Source: Halichoerus grypus (lineage: Eukaryota; Chordata; Mammalia; Carnivora; Phocidae). Taken from it: 64,000 nt of DNA. A model generated the notes under the pieces. It did no database searches, was not told the DNA's origin, and saw nothing but the letters and a program-made list of their open reading frames with translations. Location: positions 109,276,389 to 109,340,388 of the forward strand of contig NC_135716.1 of NCBI RefSeq assembly GCF_964656455.1, read 5' to 3'. This document shows, in pieces, positions 1-12,500 of the stretch (the first letter of the stretch is position 1; every line of letters begins with the position of its first letter). The position numbers and the translations under genes were made by a program.

Positions 1-149
1 ATACATTGTCACACCTAAATGCAAAACCTAACATTTATCACTGTTAGGTTCCATCTATTTGTTTCAGCCTATTGCTCCAGCCTGAAAATGTAATATATCA
101 TCCAGCATATTATTAGGTCTCCTTCCTAGCCTTGTTTCAGTCATTTGAC

Positions 150-366
150 AGGCCTTGTTAAAAAAAAAATGTGGTAAAATATACGTAACATTAAATTTAC
201 CCTTTTAACTACTTTTAAGTGTTTAAGTCTCCAAAGTTTTTCATATCCCCAAACTGAAACTCTCACCCATTCAACAGTAACTTTATCTCCTGCACCCAGC
301 CCCTGGTAACTATTCTGTGTCCATGGATTTGAGTATTCCAGCACATCACATAAGGAGGATCATATG
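150..366 (-). mobile_element. L1M-type LINE 3' end fragment
   Basis: Reads as the antisense of an old mammalian L1 3' UTR: the series TGTGGTAAAATATACGTAAC, then AACTGAAACTCTCACCCATT, then CCCAGCCCCTGGTAAC. Diverged, with no clear duplication. Confidence 0.65.
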
Positions 367-976
367 GTAAGACTGCTTTTTAAAAAACCTAGTTAAGAAC
401 AAAATATTGACTCAGGTACACATGGCAATGCTCTCAGCTGACATCTATTTTATCATCACACATAAGTCCAATATATGAACTGTTTTGTTTTCTGGTATTG
501 AAAGGAAATAGGCTTCAAAAACCAGGCCAGGTTAGAGAGAGAAAGGGAAACAGTTCTAAGATAATCTAACTAGGCAAATCTGAGGGGATGCTCTGTGCCC
601 ACAAAAGAGCATGAAGCAGCAACCACAGGGCAAGGAGGGAACAGCTAGCCTTGAACTCCTCTTAAACCAAAACAGAGGAAGGTCTTAAGGAGCCTGGTTA
701 TGTTCATCAAATAGGGGGAACAGTCACATGAGGTATTCTATAATAAAAAGTAAATATTAAAGCAAATTCCAAAAATCCAAACACAACATATATTTGTGTG
801 TATGTAGGTCTTTACATGTATGTACACACATATATCACATATTTTTTAAATGGCCACTTAACATTTTTACCACGACTAATCCCTTAATTAGTAGTAAGAG
901 TTACAAGCTAATTGTATAACTGTGGCTGCATATAGATTTAAATAAGTAAGCTATACAAATACTAATAAAACAGTTT

Positions 977-1051
977 TTTTTTTTAATTTTCCTCACCATA
1001 TTTTCTTTTACTTTTTTTTCAATTAACATATAATGTATTATTTGTTTCAGG
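977..1051 (-). mobile_element. Very short L1 3' end with double A-tail
   Basis: Bounded by CTAATAAAACAGTTT (962-976) and CTAATAAAACAATTT (1052-1066), 14 of 15 identical. On the plus strand: a T-run (974-984), about 27 nt of other sequence, a second T-run (1012-1019), then the reverse complement of a carnivore L1 3' end (1020-1051). Confidence 0.7.
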
Positions 1052-1066
1052 CTAATAAAACAATTT

Positions 1067-2434
1067 CTCAGACTGACTTCTGCCTGTCTATTGCTCATTA
1101 CAGTATAAGAAAAGTTGACAATGTTTTATTTCAGTAGAAAAAAGGTTAACATGTTATTCCAGTTTTTAAAATATTTTCTTTGATTTAAATATTTAACGTG
1201 TTTTATGCATATGTAAATTTAGTGGGGAACAGAAATCACACAGACCTTACTATTGAATCTTGCTTTAGTAAGCTATATTAGGTGGCTATTTTAATACATA
1301 CCTAGTCAACAAAAGTGTTAAATTTTGGAAATTATCTTTTGAAATGTTGCTCTAACAGCTATGATAGTTACCTAAAATTTTTCTTTAAGACTATCCTAAT
1401 GGGAGAAAAGGAGGAAATACATTATTTATGTGTAACTGAGAACAGGCAACACTATTCAAGTCATCTTAAAACATTTTAACAGTTTAACACTGTTAATGAT
1501 AAACTGTTGGTGAGTCATGGCATTTCTTTCATGGCACTTCTGTGGAAATTCTTCTTTAGACTAAAACTAAGACTGATATTTTTCTAATTCTTCTCTCCTG
1601 ATATACATTACAGCTTTACCTTTTCTGACATAACAAGTCTTTCATTTTTCAATACCACTTCATAAATACTTGCTTGCAAAATGTTTTTAAAATGTAGACA
1701 CTGGGGTATAACATTAAACAAGAAACAAATTCTCACCCTCAAGGTATCACACTGCGGCTAATTCCCTTAAATAAATACACTGAGAGCCTTGGAAACCAAA
1801 TTTTCTTCCTCAATTGCAGCTGCATGGTTTAATGATTAGATTCCAGGGTAGTTTAATAATGCAGAGGAGTTGGGGAAAGTATGTATAGTGGTGCTCTTTT
1901 CAAGTTCAAAAGTTTTCCAAGTATACTCTAACTTTTATCTAAAGGTGTGATTTGATTGGGGAATGGCGTGATCCACAAGAAACACAGAAAAAAATGAAGG
2001 TTACCAAAGAGATCAGAACAGGAGTACAAAAGACAGTGGTTTATCCTTAAAAATAGGATGTTAAAGCATAATTGTATTCTCGTCCCTTATGATAAGAAAT
2101 TATCCTGTCACATTTCCCCTAATAATTAGTATCCTGACTGAGGGGGGGGAAAGGTGAATACTAGGAAAAAATCTGTAGGATTTTTACCTTTCTATATAGA
2201 CAGAAGAGAAGATTCCTTAAGCTCTAAGTTACTCTACCAGAGAATTTTAAAACTCCAATAAATATACTGGAGAGAGGTACAAAAATAGTGATCAAGACAT
2301 TATATAACCTATATATAACCTATTAAATAACCTATATTTAAGAGGATCTTACTTTTCAACTATTCAGTAGAGCATACATTTAAAGCCTACAGATAACTTG
2401 TCTCTAAGTTTTAGTTACAATTAGACAATCTTTT
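1067..2434. other. TLCD4 intron, nothing recognised
   Basis: AT-rich unique-looking sequence; no exon, RNA gene or repeat identified. Confidence 0.6.
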
Positions 2435-2551
2435 GGGGTGTCTGGTTGTCTCAGTCAGAAGAGCATGTGACTCTTGATTTCAGGGTTGTGAGTTCAAGCC
2501 CCACATTGGGTGGAGCAATAATTTAAATAAATAAATTAAAAAAAAAAAGAA
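2435..2551 (+). mobile_element. tRNA-derived SINE, short old form
   Basis: Head GGGGTGTCTGGTTGTCTCAG with A-box, and B-box-like GGTTGTGAGTTCAAG, then an AATAAATAAATT tail without the CT-rich middle of the younger SINEs. Confidence 0.8.
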
Positions 2552-2892
2552 AACCTTTTAAGAAAAGAGGTTACTATAAACAGCTTAAATAGTTGCATAC
2601 TTCTCAAGTCAAAATGCTTCCACATACCAGTTCTCATCATGTAAGTGAAGAAATTCATAAAAGTTTATACAAAATAAGAGTAGTTGTTGCTGTTATTATT
2701 TTGTTAACCTTACTTAAATTGCACAAAGTGACATGGGAATTTACTGCATGGAACAAAAATTTTTCTATAGTTTAAACAGGAAATGTAAAATCTATAAATG
2801 ACAAAGGATCACTACATCTATAAGCATTTATTTATTTTCTAATTTTTTTCTGTTTCCCTCTGAATAGATTCACTTTAATCAGATAAATTTAC

Positions 2893-2964
2893 CTCATACC
2901 ATTCATGTATTTTATACAACAGAACATAGGAAGCCACCAAAAAAGCAATCATCCCCAGAAAACA
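2893..2964 (-). other. Exon-like open segment in TLCD4 (unproven)
   Basis: 72 nt between CCGCAG| and TATGAG|GTAAAT on the minus strand. It reads 24 open codons in phase 0, which is compatible with the phase-0 end of the preceding TLCD4 exon at 4793. The peptide is hydrophobic (LGMIAFLVASYVLLYK) and membrane-like. It does not match the remembered human TLCD4 sequence, and the polypyrimidine tract is poor. It could be an alternative cassette exon or chance. Confidence 0.2.
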
Positions 2965-3912
2965 CTGCGGTTGATTTTCTTATCAATAAGGCAAGAGTTA
3001 ATTTCTTTGCACTTTGATTTTTTTTTTAATAAAGGCATAAAAGTCCAAAGAGAAAACAGTATTCATCCCACATAATTAAATACTCAACCCACCAATCCAC
3101 ACACAGCCAGCCTTTTGCCAAGCCTGGGATTCAGGGGCCGAGCAAGAACAGCAGCTCGTCGTATTCACATTTCCAAATGCACATAAGTGACCTGTTATCG
3201 TTCATCGGCTTATATTCTTTTCATAGCACTAATGGTTATTTGTGACGCATGTTCAGAGAACATACTTCTGCACTGCAGCATGATATTAAACTCACATGGG
3301 CACCCACACATTCTTCCCAGATTTAATCAGTATTTTGTTAGTCAGCTTTCATGTTTTTTTAAGCAAGTGGTTAGGAAGCAAGTGCTTGTACACCAAAAAC
3401 TTAAGACCTGTGAAAGGTAAAAGTCTATATTTTATAACGACTTATAATCTATTAAAATCTAAAAAGAAGACAAACAGTAGGAAATGCCAGTAAAAATAGC
3501 CTATTGGTTCAGAAAAATAAAGTGATTAATGATACCTTTTGGGTATACATAAGCACTTATTTATAGCATTAAAACCAGCATAGTTTTTTTAAACATTTAT
3601 ATTAATTTATGACTTCATGGGTGATAAAGAGAGATATTTTTATATATCTGATTCTTGCAGAAATAATGCCAAATTGACATCTTATTCACCAGCTATCTGT
3701 GTGTGGGTCAATATAAAGTGGAAGAATATTATTAATACACATTTATATTAATTTTTTTAAAAACCCTCCAAATAATCACAGATGTCCAGTAATATAAGGA
3801 TTTTAGTAATACCAAATAAGAAAAAAAAATCCAGTGGTTATATTTAAGTTTTAAAAAGGAGAAAACATGGAATGGTATACCATACTATTACATAAAATTT
3901 ATATTATTCTAG

Positions 3913-4098
3913 GGATACCTGGGTAGCTCAGTCAATTAAGTGGCTGACTCTTGATTTCAGCTCAGGTCATGATCTCAGGGTTGTGAGACTGAGCTGAGCT
4001 TGGAGCCTGTTTCTCTCCCTCCCTCCCTGCCCCTCCCCCCTGCTCTCTCTCTCTTGCATGCATGCACACGTGTACACTCTCTCTCTCTAAAAAAAAAA
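3913..4098 (+). mobile_element. Carnivore tRNA-SINE
   Basis: Complete SINE: tRNA head, CT-rich block and A-tail. Flanked by a perfect duplication AAAATTTATATTATTCTAG at 3894-3912 and 4099-4117. Confidence 0.95.
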
Positions 4099-4792
4099 AA
4101 AATTTATATTATTCTAGTTTACATATGTCTATTATTTCCAAATATCTATTTGGGGACTGTTGGCATATCTAGGTTGAAAAACAACTGATTGTAGAGAAAC
4201 CTAACAAACATACAAGGGATATAAAATTGCTAATTTACAAATATATAATGTAGAAAAATAATTTTAGACATAAAACTTAATATGCATTACTGCCTGAGAT
4301 TTGCTGTGAGTACCCTCTATTAGCTCAGTCTTGGAATTCTGATGAAGTCTCTGAGCAAGACTCCCCCACTGCTCCAGCCTACTTAAATGTAATTACATAT
4401 ATACATGTAAATGCACAAGAATTAAACAGAAAAGAAATATTGTAGTTGGTTATATAAGAACCTATTCCTAGCTCTGGCTGTTAAGTCATAAATGCATCTA
4501 GAGAGACAGGCAAATAGCAATAGCTACGTGATCCTAAAGGTTTTAAGTGAAAATTTGAGAAATTGGGGTTATCTGCCTTAAATTTTATGAATCCAAATAG
4601 ACACACTAATACAAACACACAAGTCATTGTTTTTGTTAATAAACAAGATAACACATCACAACAGTGATCCCTGAAAGCATCTGGAGTTGGTCTTTATAAA
4701 TTGAGAACTGTAAGTTTCGATTTCTGTTCACCCTTAAGTCATCACTCCCCATCTTGTCTACTTGTCAGGCTACTGTAAATCCTGGCACTCAC

Positions 4793-4887
4793 CAGTACAA
4801 AGTGGTATGCATACAGCGCGGTACAATGGTGAATTATAAAATATTTGTCACCAATCACTTTCCAATACAAAATGAGAATCAACAAAT
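4793..4887 (-). CDS. TLCD4: TLCD4 fourth coding exon (residues 102-133)
   Basis: This 95-nt exon has acceptor CCTTCTTTCAG|ATTTGTTG and donor GTACTG|GTGAGTG on the minus strand. It completes Asp102 and ends after a whole codon (Leu133, phase 0). The peptide reads [20 protein letters not shown] followed by [11 protein letters not shown], the core of the TLC domain. The adjacent histidines at about 121-122 sit in the HHxxxLYAY-type motif characteristic of the family. This is the last TLCD4 exon I can identify. The human protein is about 263 residues, so roughly half the coding sequence should lie beyond the left edge; nothing resembling the next human exon was found in 1-4792. Confidence 0.95.
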
Positions 4888-7069
4888 CTGAAAGAAGGAA
4901 AAATAAGTGAGATATTACATAGGAAGAAGGCTGTACTGTTTTCCCAGTGTATTTAACTTTCCTCCTTAACAACTTGTCACAGTCCATACTAGCCCACTGC
5001 ACTTTGTTCATACTTCGCTAGTCCAGTTACCCACCTTATTGTAAAGTACCTGCTTCCACACGACTGTTTCCCCCACTCTACTGTGACCTCCCAGGATGAG
5101 GACCAGGTGTGGGAATCCAGCACAGTGCCCACCACACAGGTAATATATTGGTTGAAAGTGCAAATGAATAACTTGTTTCCAGGGTTAAATAAAACGGAAA
5201 TGTTACTGAATAAAAATAATTTTTAAATAAGCTTAAATTACTGATGTTTGTGACTACAACAACTCACACAGATAAAATGGTTGGAGAAAAGGTACAAAAT
5301 GACCAACTCATTTATAACACAAATTCAACAAACTATATTTAAAAATTAACAAAGGATATGATTAAATATTAATTCAAAATAGCAACAAAAACAAAAACAA
5401 GAACTAAAACTATTAAAAAGATATGCAAAGAAAGAGGTCAAGGCCTCAATTTCTCCTTAAGAGATCCTGAAACTAAACACCATGATTCAGAAAATAGTTT
5501 CCCTTTACAAAACAGAATGTTTAACAAAACAGAAACTTCTCAAAATGTTAACACAACTATGTTCTCCATGTGAAAGGCAGACATGGAGACAAATGGCTAT
5601 CATGGATGGAAACCAGGGAAGGATTCAAGGCTTATGGGACTGGAGCTTATATAATATAGGAACCTTCTTTTATATATTAAAAAAATGAAAATTACTGATA
5701 CAACATTAGATGTGAATATTTATTTTAAAAAAAGTGATCAGATTATAAATTTTAAAGAGAAAACAAACAGTACAAATGTGGAAATCAAGAAAATATAACA
5801 CTATTAGTAACTGACTGCATGATAGACCTCTCTAGATATATTTTCCCGACGAATTGTGGCTGTACCCTCTTTGGTCACCAATTTCTATGATAATGACCTT
5901 GTAATATTTTCCATAGAGAAAATAAAAAGAATTCACTTTTCATTCAGCTTGGTTTAGAAAAGTCGGTTTCAGTTCATAATTCTTATTTTTAAGTGCTTCA
6001 GAGTATTATATTATTTGGGGAAACCTTTATCAAGTTTCTTTCATACAAGACTTTCTGGGTGGTGACTACTCTCTGAACGGACAAGGCTCATGAAGCGGTG
6101 CGAGAGGTGTACTATAAATTGTGTGTCATCCTTGTCAATGACAGCATTTTGTGCCAAACAAGCAAATCTTTTTCCAATGTATTCACATGATTCACTCTTC
6201 TTTTAATTGGGCCATCAAATAATCCAATCACCTATTCACTATTTTAATTTGAAATTTATCTCTTCCTCCTAATGAATTACTGTGTTTTGGTATAATTTAA
6301 TCTTTTTGTTATAATTCACTTCTTGATGGCAGAAAATTTTCTATTGAGTCCACCACTCATCTTTACCACTTTTGTTTCATATCCCATTATTTTTATTTGT
6401 ATTTTTCAGCTATTTATTAAATTTAAAAATTATATAATAGGGTTCCCTATATAAAATGTCCAAATCAGGTGTCTGTTCTTTTTCTCTTGTCTTACAGAGA
6501 CTGTCTAGAATGTCTTTTCAAAAAGTTTAAATGGTATATTCTCACTTAATTTCTCCTTTGTCTCATAGTATAGAAGGCTATTCCAACCCCTTCCCACAGG
6601 AGGAGAAATATGACAGAGGGAAACATGGAGTAGAAAGAGTCCATGATCTTAACTGATCATGGCTAAAACAGTTTCCTTTTGTGAACTTTCCCCAAACAAT
6701 ACAAAACTGCAAGCACAGGAACACATTTCAAGGGCCCTTACAAGTGAGAGAAACCTTGATGCTTAAACTTCATTAGCTTCCCAGGAATTCCACCTGAGAG
6801 ACCCTGTAGACCAAAATATGGACCATTGCTAGTAAAAAAATACCCAGGCCTAACTGAGGCCCCACTCTGCAGCTCTATCGTCAAAGAGAACCAGAGAGCC
6901 AACAGGAAAAATGTTTCATGTTCTACCATCACAGCAGGTATTTTTTTCCTCTTATGGGTCCTACAAGTGACTTCTCCAATAAATAAACCAAAAGCATAGA
7001 CTATGTATTCTTTGTAAAATCCCATGAGTACTTTAAAAAGAAACAGAGAGTGGCCAACATATCACATAC
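4888..7069. other. TLCD4 intron between coding exons 3 and 4
   Basis: Mostly unassigned AT-rich DNA. About 5040-5170 resembles an L2 3' end (CTCTACTGTGACCTCCCAGG, CACAGTGCCCACCACACAGG), at low confidence. An open minus frame at 6738-7025 has no recognisable product. Confidence 0.5.
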
Positions 7070-7128
7070 CAGAAATGAGGTAGCCAGAAGCAATAGAGAT
7101 ATTCACTTTCACAAGCGATGAATCACCC
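7070..7128 (-). CDS. TLCD4: TLCD4 third coding exon (residues 82-101 plus 1 nt)
   Basis: This short 59-nt exon has acceptor TATTTATAG|GGGTGATTC and donor TTTCTG|GTATGTG on the minus strand. It completes Trp82, adds 19 codons reading GDSSLVKVNISIASGYLIS, and leaves a single G for Asp102. The ASGYLIS-D motif is the start of a conserved TLC-domain helix. The exon overlaps a spurious open frame on the same strand, so a simple ORF search misses it. It was found by reading for the peptide missing between its neighbours, and both phases fit exactly. Confidence 0.92.
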
Positions 7129-7916
7129 CTATAAATATTAAAAAAAAAAAAAAAAAAAAGATTCCCTTTTTTTAGCACATGGTTATAAATGACAGCTACA
7201 TTTTTTTTCCTATTGAGAAATGTAATTAAAATGCTTTCTATAGATTCTTGAATGGTAAATTGTCATTTGTACCAGGCCCTGTGTTAGCTTGAAATACTTC
7301 TAACTGCACAAATAATCATAATTTCTTATATTAGCTATAAGTTTTATATAAATAATTTTACCAAAAGATAACTTTTTATAAATGTGTTCTCATATGATTT
7401 GTTTGTGAAAGAATTCAAATGAATTTCCAGATGCTGGCTGGCTTTTGTTTTTGTTTGTTTTTGTTTTTTATTCCTTATTCTAAATCAGAGATTCAAATAC
7501 TCAAGAAATCATCTAGCCTGCCCCTGATCTTAAGGCAATATACTAGATCAGTATCACTTTACTGATGACTGGAGAGATCTGCCTATTGTCACACAACTAG
7601 AAAATGGTCACACAGGACAGTTTAATCCTGCTGTTTTGACACCTATATATATCAAGATCCTACAATTTGCCCTAATAATTATCTTTACTCCAAGAAACAA
7701 ATACGAACTATCAGTCTTGTGTCTGGTTTATAATGTAAACTACTGCTGAAATGAACACAAAATTAAACTGATAACAGCTAAACTGCAAATGGAAAGGTTT
7801 AGCAGAAGTTCTGTCTACTTTACAAATTCTGATCTGCAAATATGACCCAGGAAAATTGAACCTGGACTAAACTGCAGCATTAAAGAAAATGTAAAAAGAC
7901 AAAAAATTATACTATG

Positions 7917-8106
7917 GGGCGCCTGGGTGGCTCAGTTGTTAAGCGTCTGCCTTGGGCTCGGGTCATGTTCCCAGGGTCCTGGGATCGAGCCCTGCATCGG
8001 GCTCCCTGCTCAGCAGGAAGCCTGCTTCTTCTCCCTTTCCCACTCCCCCTGCTTATGTTCCCTCTCTCGCTGTGTCCCTGTCAAATAAATAAATAAAATC
8101 TTTAAA
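7917..8106 (+). mobile_element. Carnivore tRNA-SINE, young
   Basis: Near-consensus SINE with GGGGCGCCTGGGTGGCTCAG head and AAATAAATAAATAAAATC tail. Duplication AAAAAATTATACTATG at 7901-7916 and 8107-8122. It lies in the TLCD4 intron between coding exons 2 and 3. Confidence 0.96.
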
Positions 8107-9085
8107 AAAAAATTATACTATGTAAAAGTTTGATAAGGACAAAAATTGATCAGTGAATTAAATCTTTGTCATAAAATTTATCTCCCAAAAGAACTGGTTA
8201 TGTTGACAATCATTACCACAATAAAATTAGGAGAAAAAACTCAGAAACAGTTTAGGTAGATTACATAAAAACCTCATCATGGAATTAACACTAAATTGAT
8301 TCACTTTGAAAAATACCTTCCCAAAGAAAATTTATCAATACTGGTAGAATTCTGATGGGCATAATTCTGTATTTATTAAAATGATATTGCTGCAAACAGT
8401 CAAAAATTAAATTGTCCCACATCCTCCAGAGTCCATATCTACTACATTTATGCAGTGCTTTCGCAAACATACCTCATCTCTCAAACTAAGCTGAACTAAG
8501 CCTTCTTGTATAATGCCAGGAAATACAGTTTGCAATATCTCTGCCATTGGAATGACATTTAAAATTTTCAAAGAGTGATCTTGGAAATTATCCTATTATT
8601 GCTGAACATCGTTATTATCAGTATTTCAAATCTTCTCATGTGGTACTAACTTCCTCTTACATGGACATCTATAATCCTCATTTTATCTTTGAGATCAAAT
8701 GATGGGTTAAACACAAGACTGAGTCTTAAGTAGATTATTATCCAACTTGACTATCCTATCTCAATAGTTAACTCATTTTTGCTCAGAACAGTGGTTACAA
8801 CAACTTGGTTTTACTCACTAACTCAGTATAAATGTTTACATCATCATCATATTCTCCCTGTCTTGGATAACAATTGTGATACTAGTACAAAGTGGCCCTC
8901 ATTATTTGTATTCAAATATAAAATAAATCCTTTTATTGCACCTTGCTGAAATAAGTCTGAACACAAGCATTTTAATAAAACATGCGCCATCAATATGTTT
9001 TCCATTTGAAAGTAAGAAATGTTCTTATTAATAATTAATATCAAAACATCAATCAAATTGACTATATTGAAAAGAAACAGCTTAC

Positions 9086-9175
9086 CAAAGTGGATCAGCC
9101 TTTGCAACCTCATCAAAAATCAAAATGTACAGGCCAAAAAGCCCAACCACCAAAGAATGGCATGTAGATCCTACC
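9086..9175 (-). CDS. TLCD4: TLCD4 second coding exon (residues 52-81 plus 2 nt)
   Basis: This 90-nt exon has acceptor TTTCATTTCAG|GGTAGG and donor CACTTTG|GTAAGC on the minus strand. It supplies 1 nt to complete Arg52, then 29 codons, and ends with TG, which the next exon completes to Trp82. The peptide contains [14 protein letters not shown] (about 55-68), the first helix of the TLC domain, followed by the acidic loop [11 protein letters not shown] that precedes the lumenal segment in TLC proteins. Human TLCD4 has a closely similar stretch here, in the same order. No disruption is seen. Confidence 0.93.
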
Positions 9176-9443
9176 CTGAAATGAAACAAAATACATACAA
9201 AGATTTTAGATTCTTTGCAATGAACTGTAATTCTGTCAAGACATATAACATTTTGAAGAAGTTAAATCTGGAAGCATTTAAATATAGGAATGGAGTACAT
9301 CTAAGAGTATAATACAAAATTGCCATTTAGAAATCCAAGGGCTATGAGTTTACTTTGGAATTAATAACAAGAAAGATGCCCAGGTCTACAGTTTCCTGCT
9401 AGAAAATTGTGGAATCACTTATTGGTTAAAAATTCCAAAGCAG

Positions 9444-9580
9444 GGGTGCCTGGGGGGCTCATTCAATGCATCCGACTTGATCTCAGCTCAGGTCTTGATC
9501 TCAGGGTCGTTGAGTTCAAGCCCCATGTTGCGCTCCACACTGGGCATGGAGCCTAGTTCAAAAAAAAAAGAAAAAAAAAG
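9444..9580 (+). mobile_element. tRNA-SINE, shortened and diverged
   Basis: SINE head and tRNA-like part followed directly by an A-tail, lacking the CT-rich block. Flanked by TTCCAAAGCAG (9433-9443) and TTCAAAGCAG (9581-9590). Confidence 0.85.
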
Positions 9581-9590
9581 TTCAAAGCAG

Positions 9591-12500
9591 AAGTTTATCT
9601 GATGATGCAGCTGACAGAGTTCTGTACAGATAGACGGCAACTGGCAAGTCCACTGCCCAGCACCTTGCTCCAAGCCCCATCCCTACCAGCATCACTGCAG
9701 CATTAGTTTCCTGCTCCAATCAGTGAGGAATAACTTCCAAATCTACTGACCTTAACCAATTCTAAATCCTTGAATCAGAATTTGAATGGATCGTGAAATG
9801 AAAATGTATTGCCTTGGAGATTTCAGTGTTAAATGCACATTCCCATGCATGCTACACTTGGTTCCTGTAACCAATCCATGAGAAAGCTAGAGCAGCTATT
9901 ATTAGTCTCTTTTTATCATTATTATGAAACCACTTCTAAATAGAAAAATTGAGGACCATGAATTTATACAGAAAATCTATTTTTAAAAGAAATGCTCAAG
10001 TGAAAGCAAAATGTTCACGAGATCCAGGCTGAATTTTCTTTTATAGAAGGAATAAGGTTTAGATGAAAAACATCAGTTTCTATGAACATATCTTGCTAAT
10101 AATTTAATGGATTAACCCAACACCCAAGCTCTACGATATGCTACTTAAAGAAGTCTACATAGGATACAATATCTTTATTCACACAATGAAAAAGTTTATA
10201 AGAAATGAAGTTTCTTTTCTCTTCATTAGAATAAAGGATAAAAGGAACAGCAAAATTTTCTTTAGAAATTAATAGGATGTAATAAATTTCTGTCTAAAAT
10301 ATGACCCCAAATCTTTAACAGTGACATATATCAACCAATATGAAGCTTGATATTAGAAAATCTTATTGTAACTTGAAAAATCAATATGCTTGATCTAATA
10401 GATGATGTGGGCCTAAATAGATATATCATGTTAAATCAAATCATATTTAAATGATCAAAGATCCTCACTAATTTAAAGGCACTGACAAAGAATACTTTGC
10501 AATACCAAAGGAACATTTTAACGTGTGAATAGTTAACCCAATTTATCTGGTTTACAAGTCTGGAATTTTCATGCCAAACATACCTATATTCCAAACATAG
10601 CTGTTTAAGGATGTAAGTTCTTTTACGTCAAATAAGACACTCCATCTAAATACTCATACAACCAGCTTTCTATTGCCATTCAAAAAGTCTATGAAAGCAG
10701 AAAGTACAACCTCTCACTAACTTGTTTTAGTGTTTAATAAACTTATATCAAAAAGCTTCCCCTTGGAAAAATGAGAACTTTTTGTTCCTGATACTCAGCC
10801 CTCAAATTCCCTTTGTGTTGAAATGTTACATGGTAAATGGGAAGGATTACAAGCCCTTAGCTGATGGAAATGGCATATAATTCATGAGAGAAAAGTTAAA
10901 TCTTATTTGGATCAGGAAAAGCAAATACCGTCTGCTTACATACTCTCCTGCATTAAAAGTCTATACTTTCAGAAACTTCTGTTTAGTAAACATTTCACAG
11001 TCTATTCTTTAAAATCAGACTCTTGGCAAAGCAGGGTGTAGATTCCTTACTGTCTAAAATGAAACACCAAAATGCTACCCAAAAGAAAATTTTTTTTTTC
11101 CAAAGAAGATTAAAAAGAAATGTTTGTGCTAATAAATAGACAGGGAGATAATGGAAATAATGACCATTGTAGAATAGCAATTTAAAGTTACTGATTTAAC
11201 CATTTGCAAGTAGTAGGGGTATTACCAATAGAAATTATATAGCCCAAACAGACAAGAGTTAAAAATTAGAGAAGCGGATTTTAAAATTAGGAGTATTTCA
11301 ACACAATAGGACTTTCTATACCATAGAAAACAAGTGGATATAAGAAAATGTTTTTTAATTGTAAGATAAATAATACCTGTAAGTATGTATTTTTTTTCTG
11401 AAAAAGCAACAATTAAGTACAGCAATTTATCACTTATATTTAATTAAACTGTCACTCTCAGGTGTGAATTTTTTGGTGAGTTGTTTTTCCTCCTGTCCTT
11501 TTTCTACTGTAGGGCTTAGACCATGCATTGTTCAGAGACTCTTTCCTGATTATTAGTAAGAATTATGTGGGTTGTGTTGATCTGGGTGTTTCAAGACTGG
11601 AAGGTGGATTTCAAGACATATACATGTACTTTACTCAAAAAGCAGCAAATCTTTTTTCTTTCTTTACACTCTACCTCACAGCTTAAGTCTCATGTAAACC
11701 AAACTGGAGTGGGAACAGGAGTAAATGTGAGAGAGAAACAGAGAGAACTCCATTTGAATAGGGTAATGAATCTTCTATAATCCCAGACTCCTTTTTCAAA
11801 TAGGAACTCGGGTTTCCCAAATGGTGATTCTGTGCACCACAGAATGGCAGTGATAAGACTGAATAATGCAAAGTATTTTTCAATTTCATTTCATTTCATC
11901 TTTGCCTCTATCTCTGTACCGTCCCTATTTCTTTGGCTTGCTGCTCTCCAAGATTCAAATGCCCTTACCTACCCTAACCATGGTGAAAGGGAAACGAAAA
12001 TAGTTCAAAATTTACTCTCAGAAAATCTGTCTCCCATCCCGCTCCTCGCCTCTTCTTCTCTTTCCCTCTTCTACCTACCTTCATGTTAGAAAGGGTTTTA
12101 AAAAATAATGGCTAGTATCTTTTGTATCCCACTTGTGAACAACATCTTTGTACTATTTTTAAGACAAAAAAAAAATCATACTTCTTATTTTTCAAAACTA
12201 CATGGAGAAATAATTCTCACTTTTTGGGTAAAAGGAGCTACATAGCATGTATGAACCGGAAAAATCAATGTAAGGTGCAAGAGGAAACAACTGAAGTCTT
12301 AATCACAATCTGAGTTACAAAGTGGATGCCTACAAACCAGCTTGGCTCAAAGATAAGGGATTTCCTGTCAAATGTGACCATTCTCAAATAAATACTTAGA
12401 CTCTGGCAGAAGTTAATTCTAAAAGGAAATTGCAATGAAAAATAATTATAGCAATTTTAGAGACCTGCTGAATTCATTTTATAGTTGGCGTTAACTTCAA

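Noticed and set aside
2435..2551. tRNA-gene-like sequence
   Set aside because: The A and B boxes belong to a SINE with an A-rich tail, not a functional tRNA gene; the same holds for all other SINE heads in the window.
1..4792. Search for the next TLCD4 coding exon after residue 133
   Set aside because: No segment matching the following part of the human protein was found; it most likely lies beyond the left edge.
6738..7025. 95-codon minus-strand frame next to a TLCD4 exon
   Set aside because: Lies in the intron after the exon at 7070-7128 and has no family resemblance; the real coding signal is the short exon beside it.
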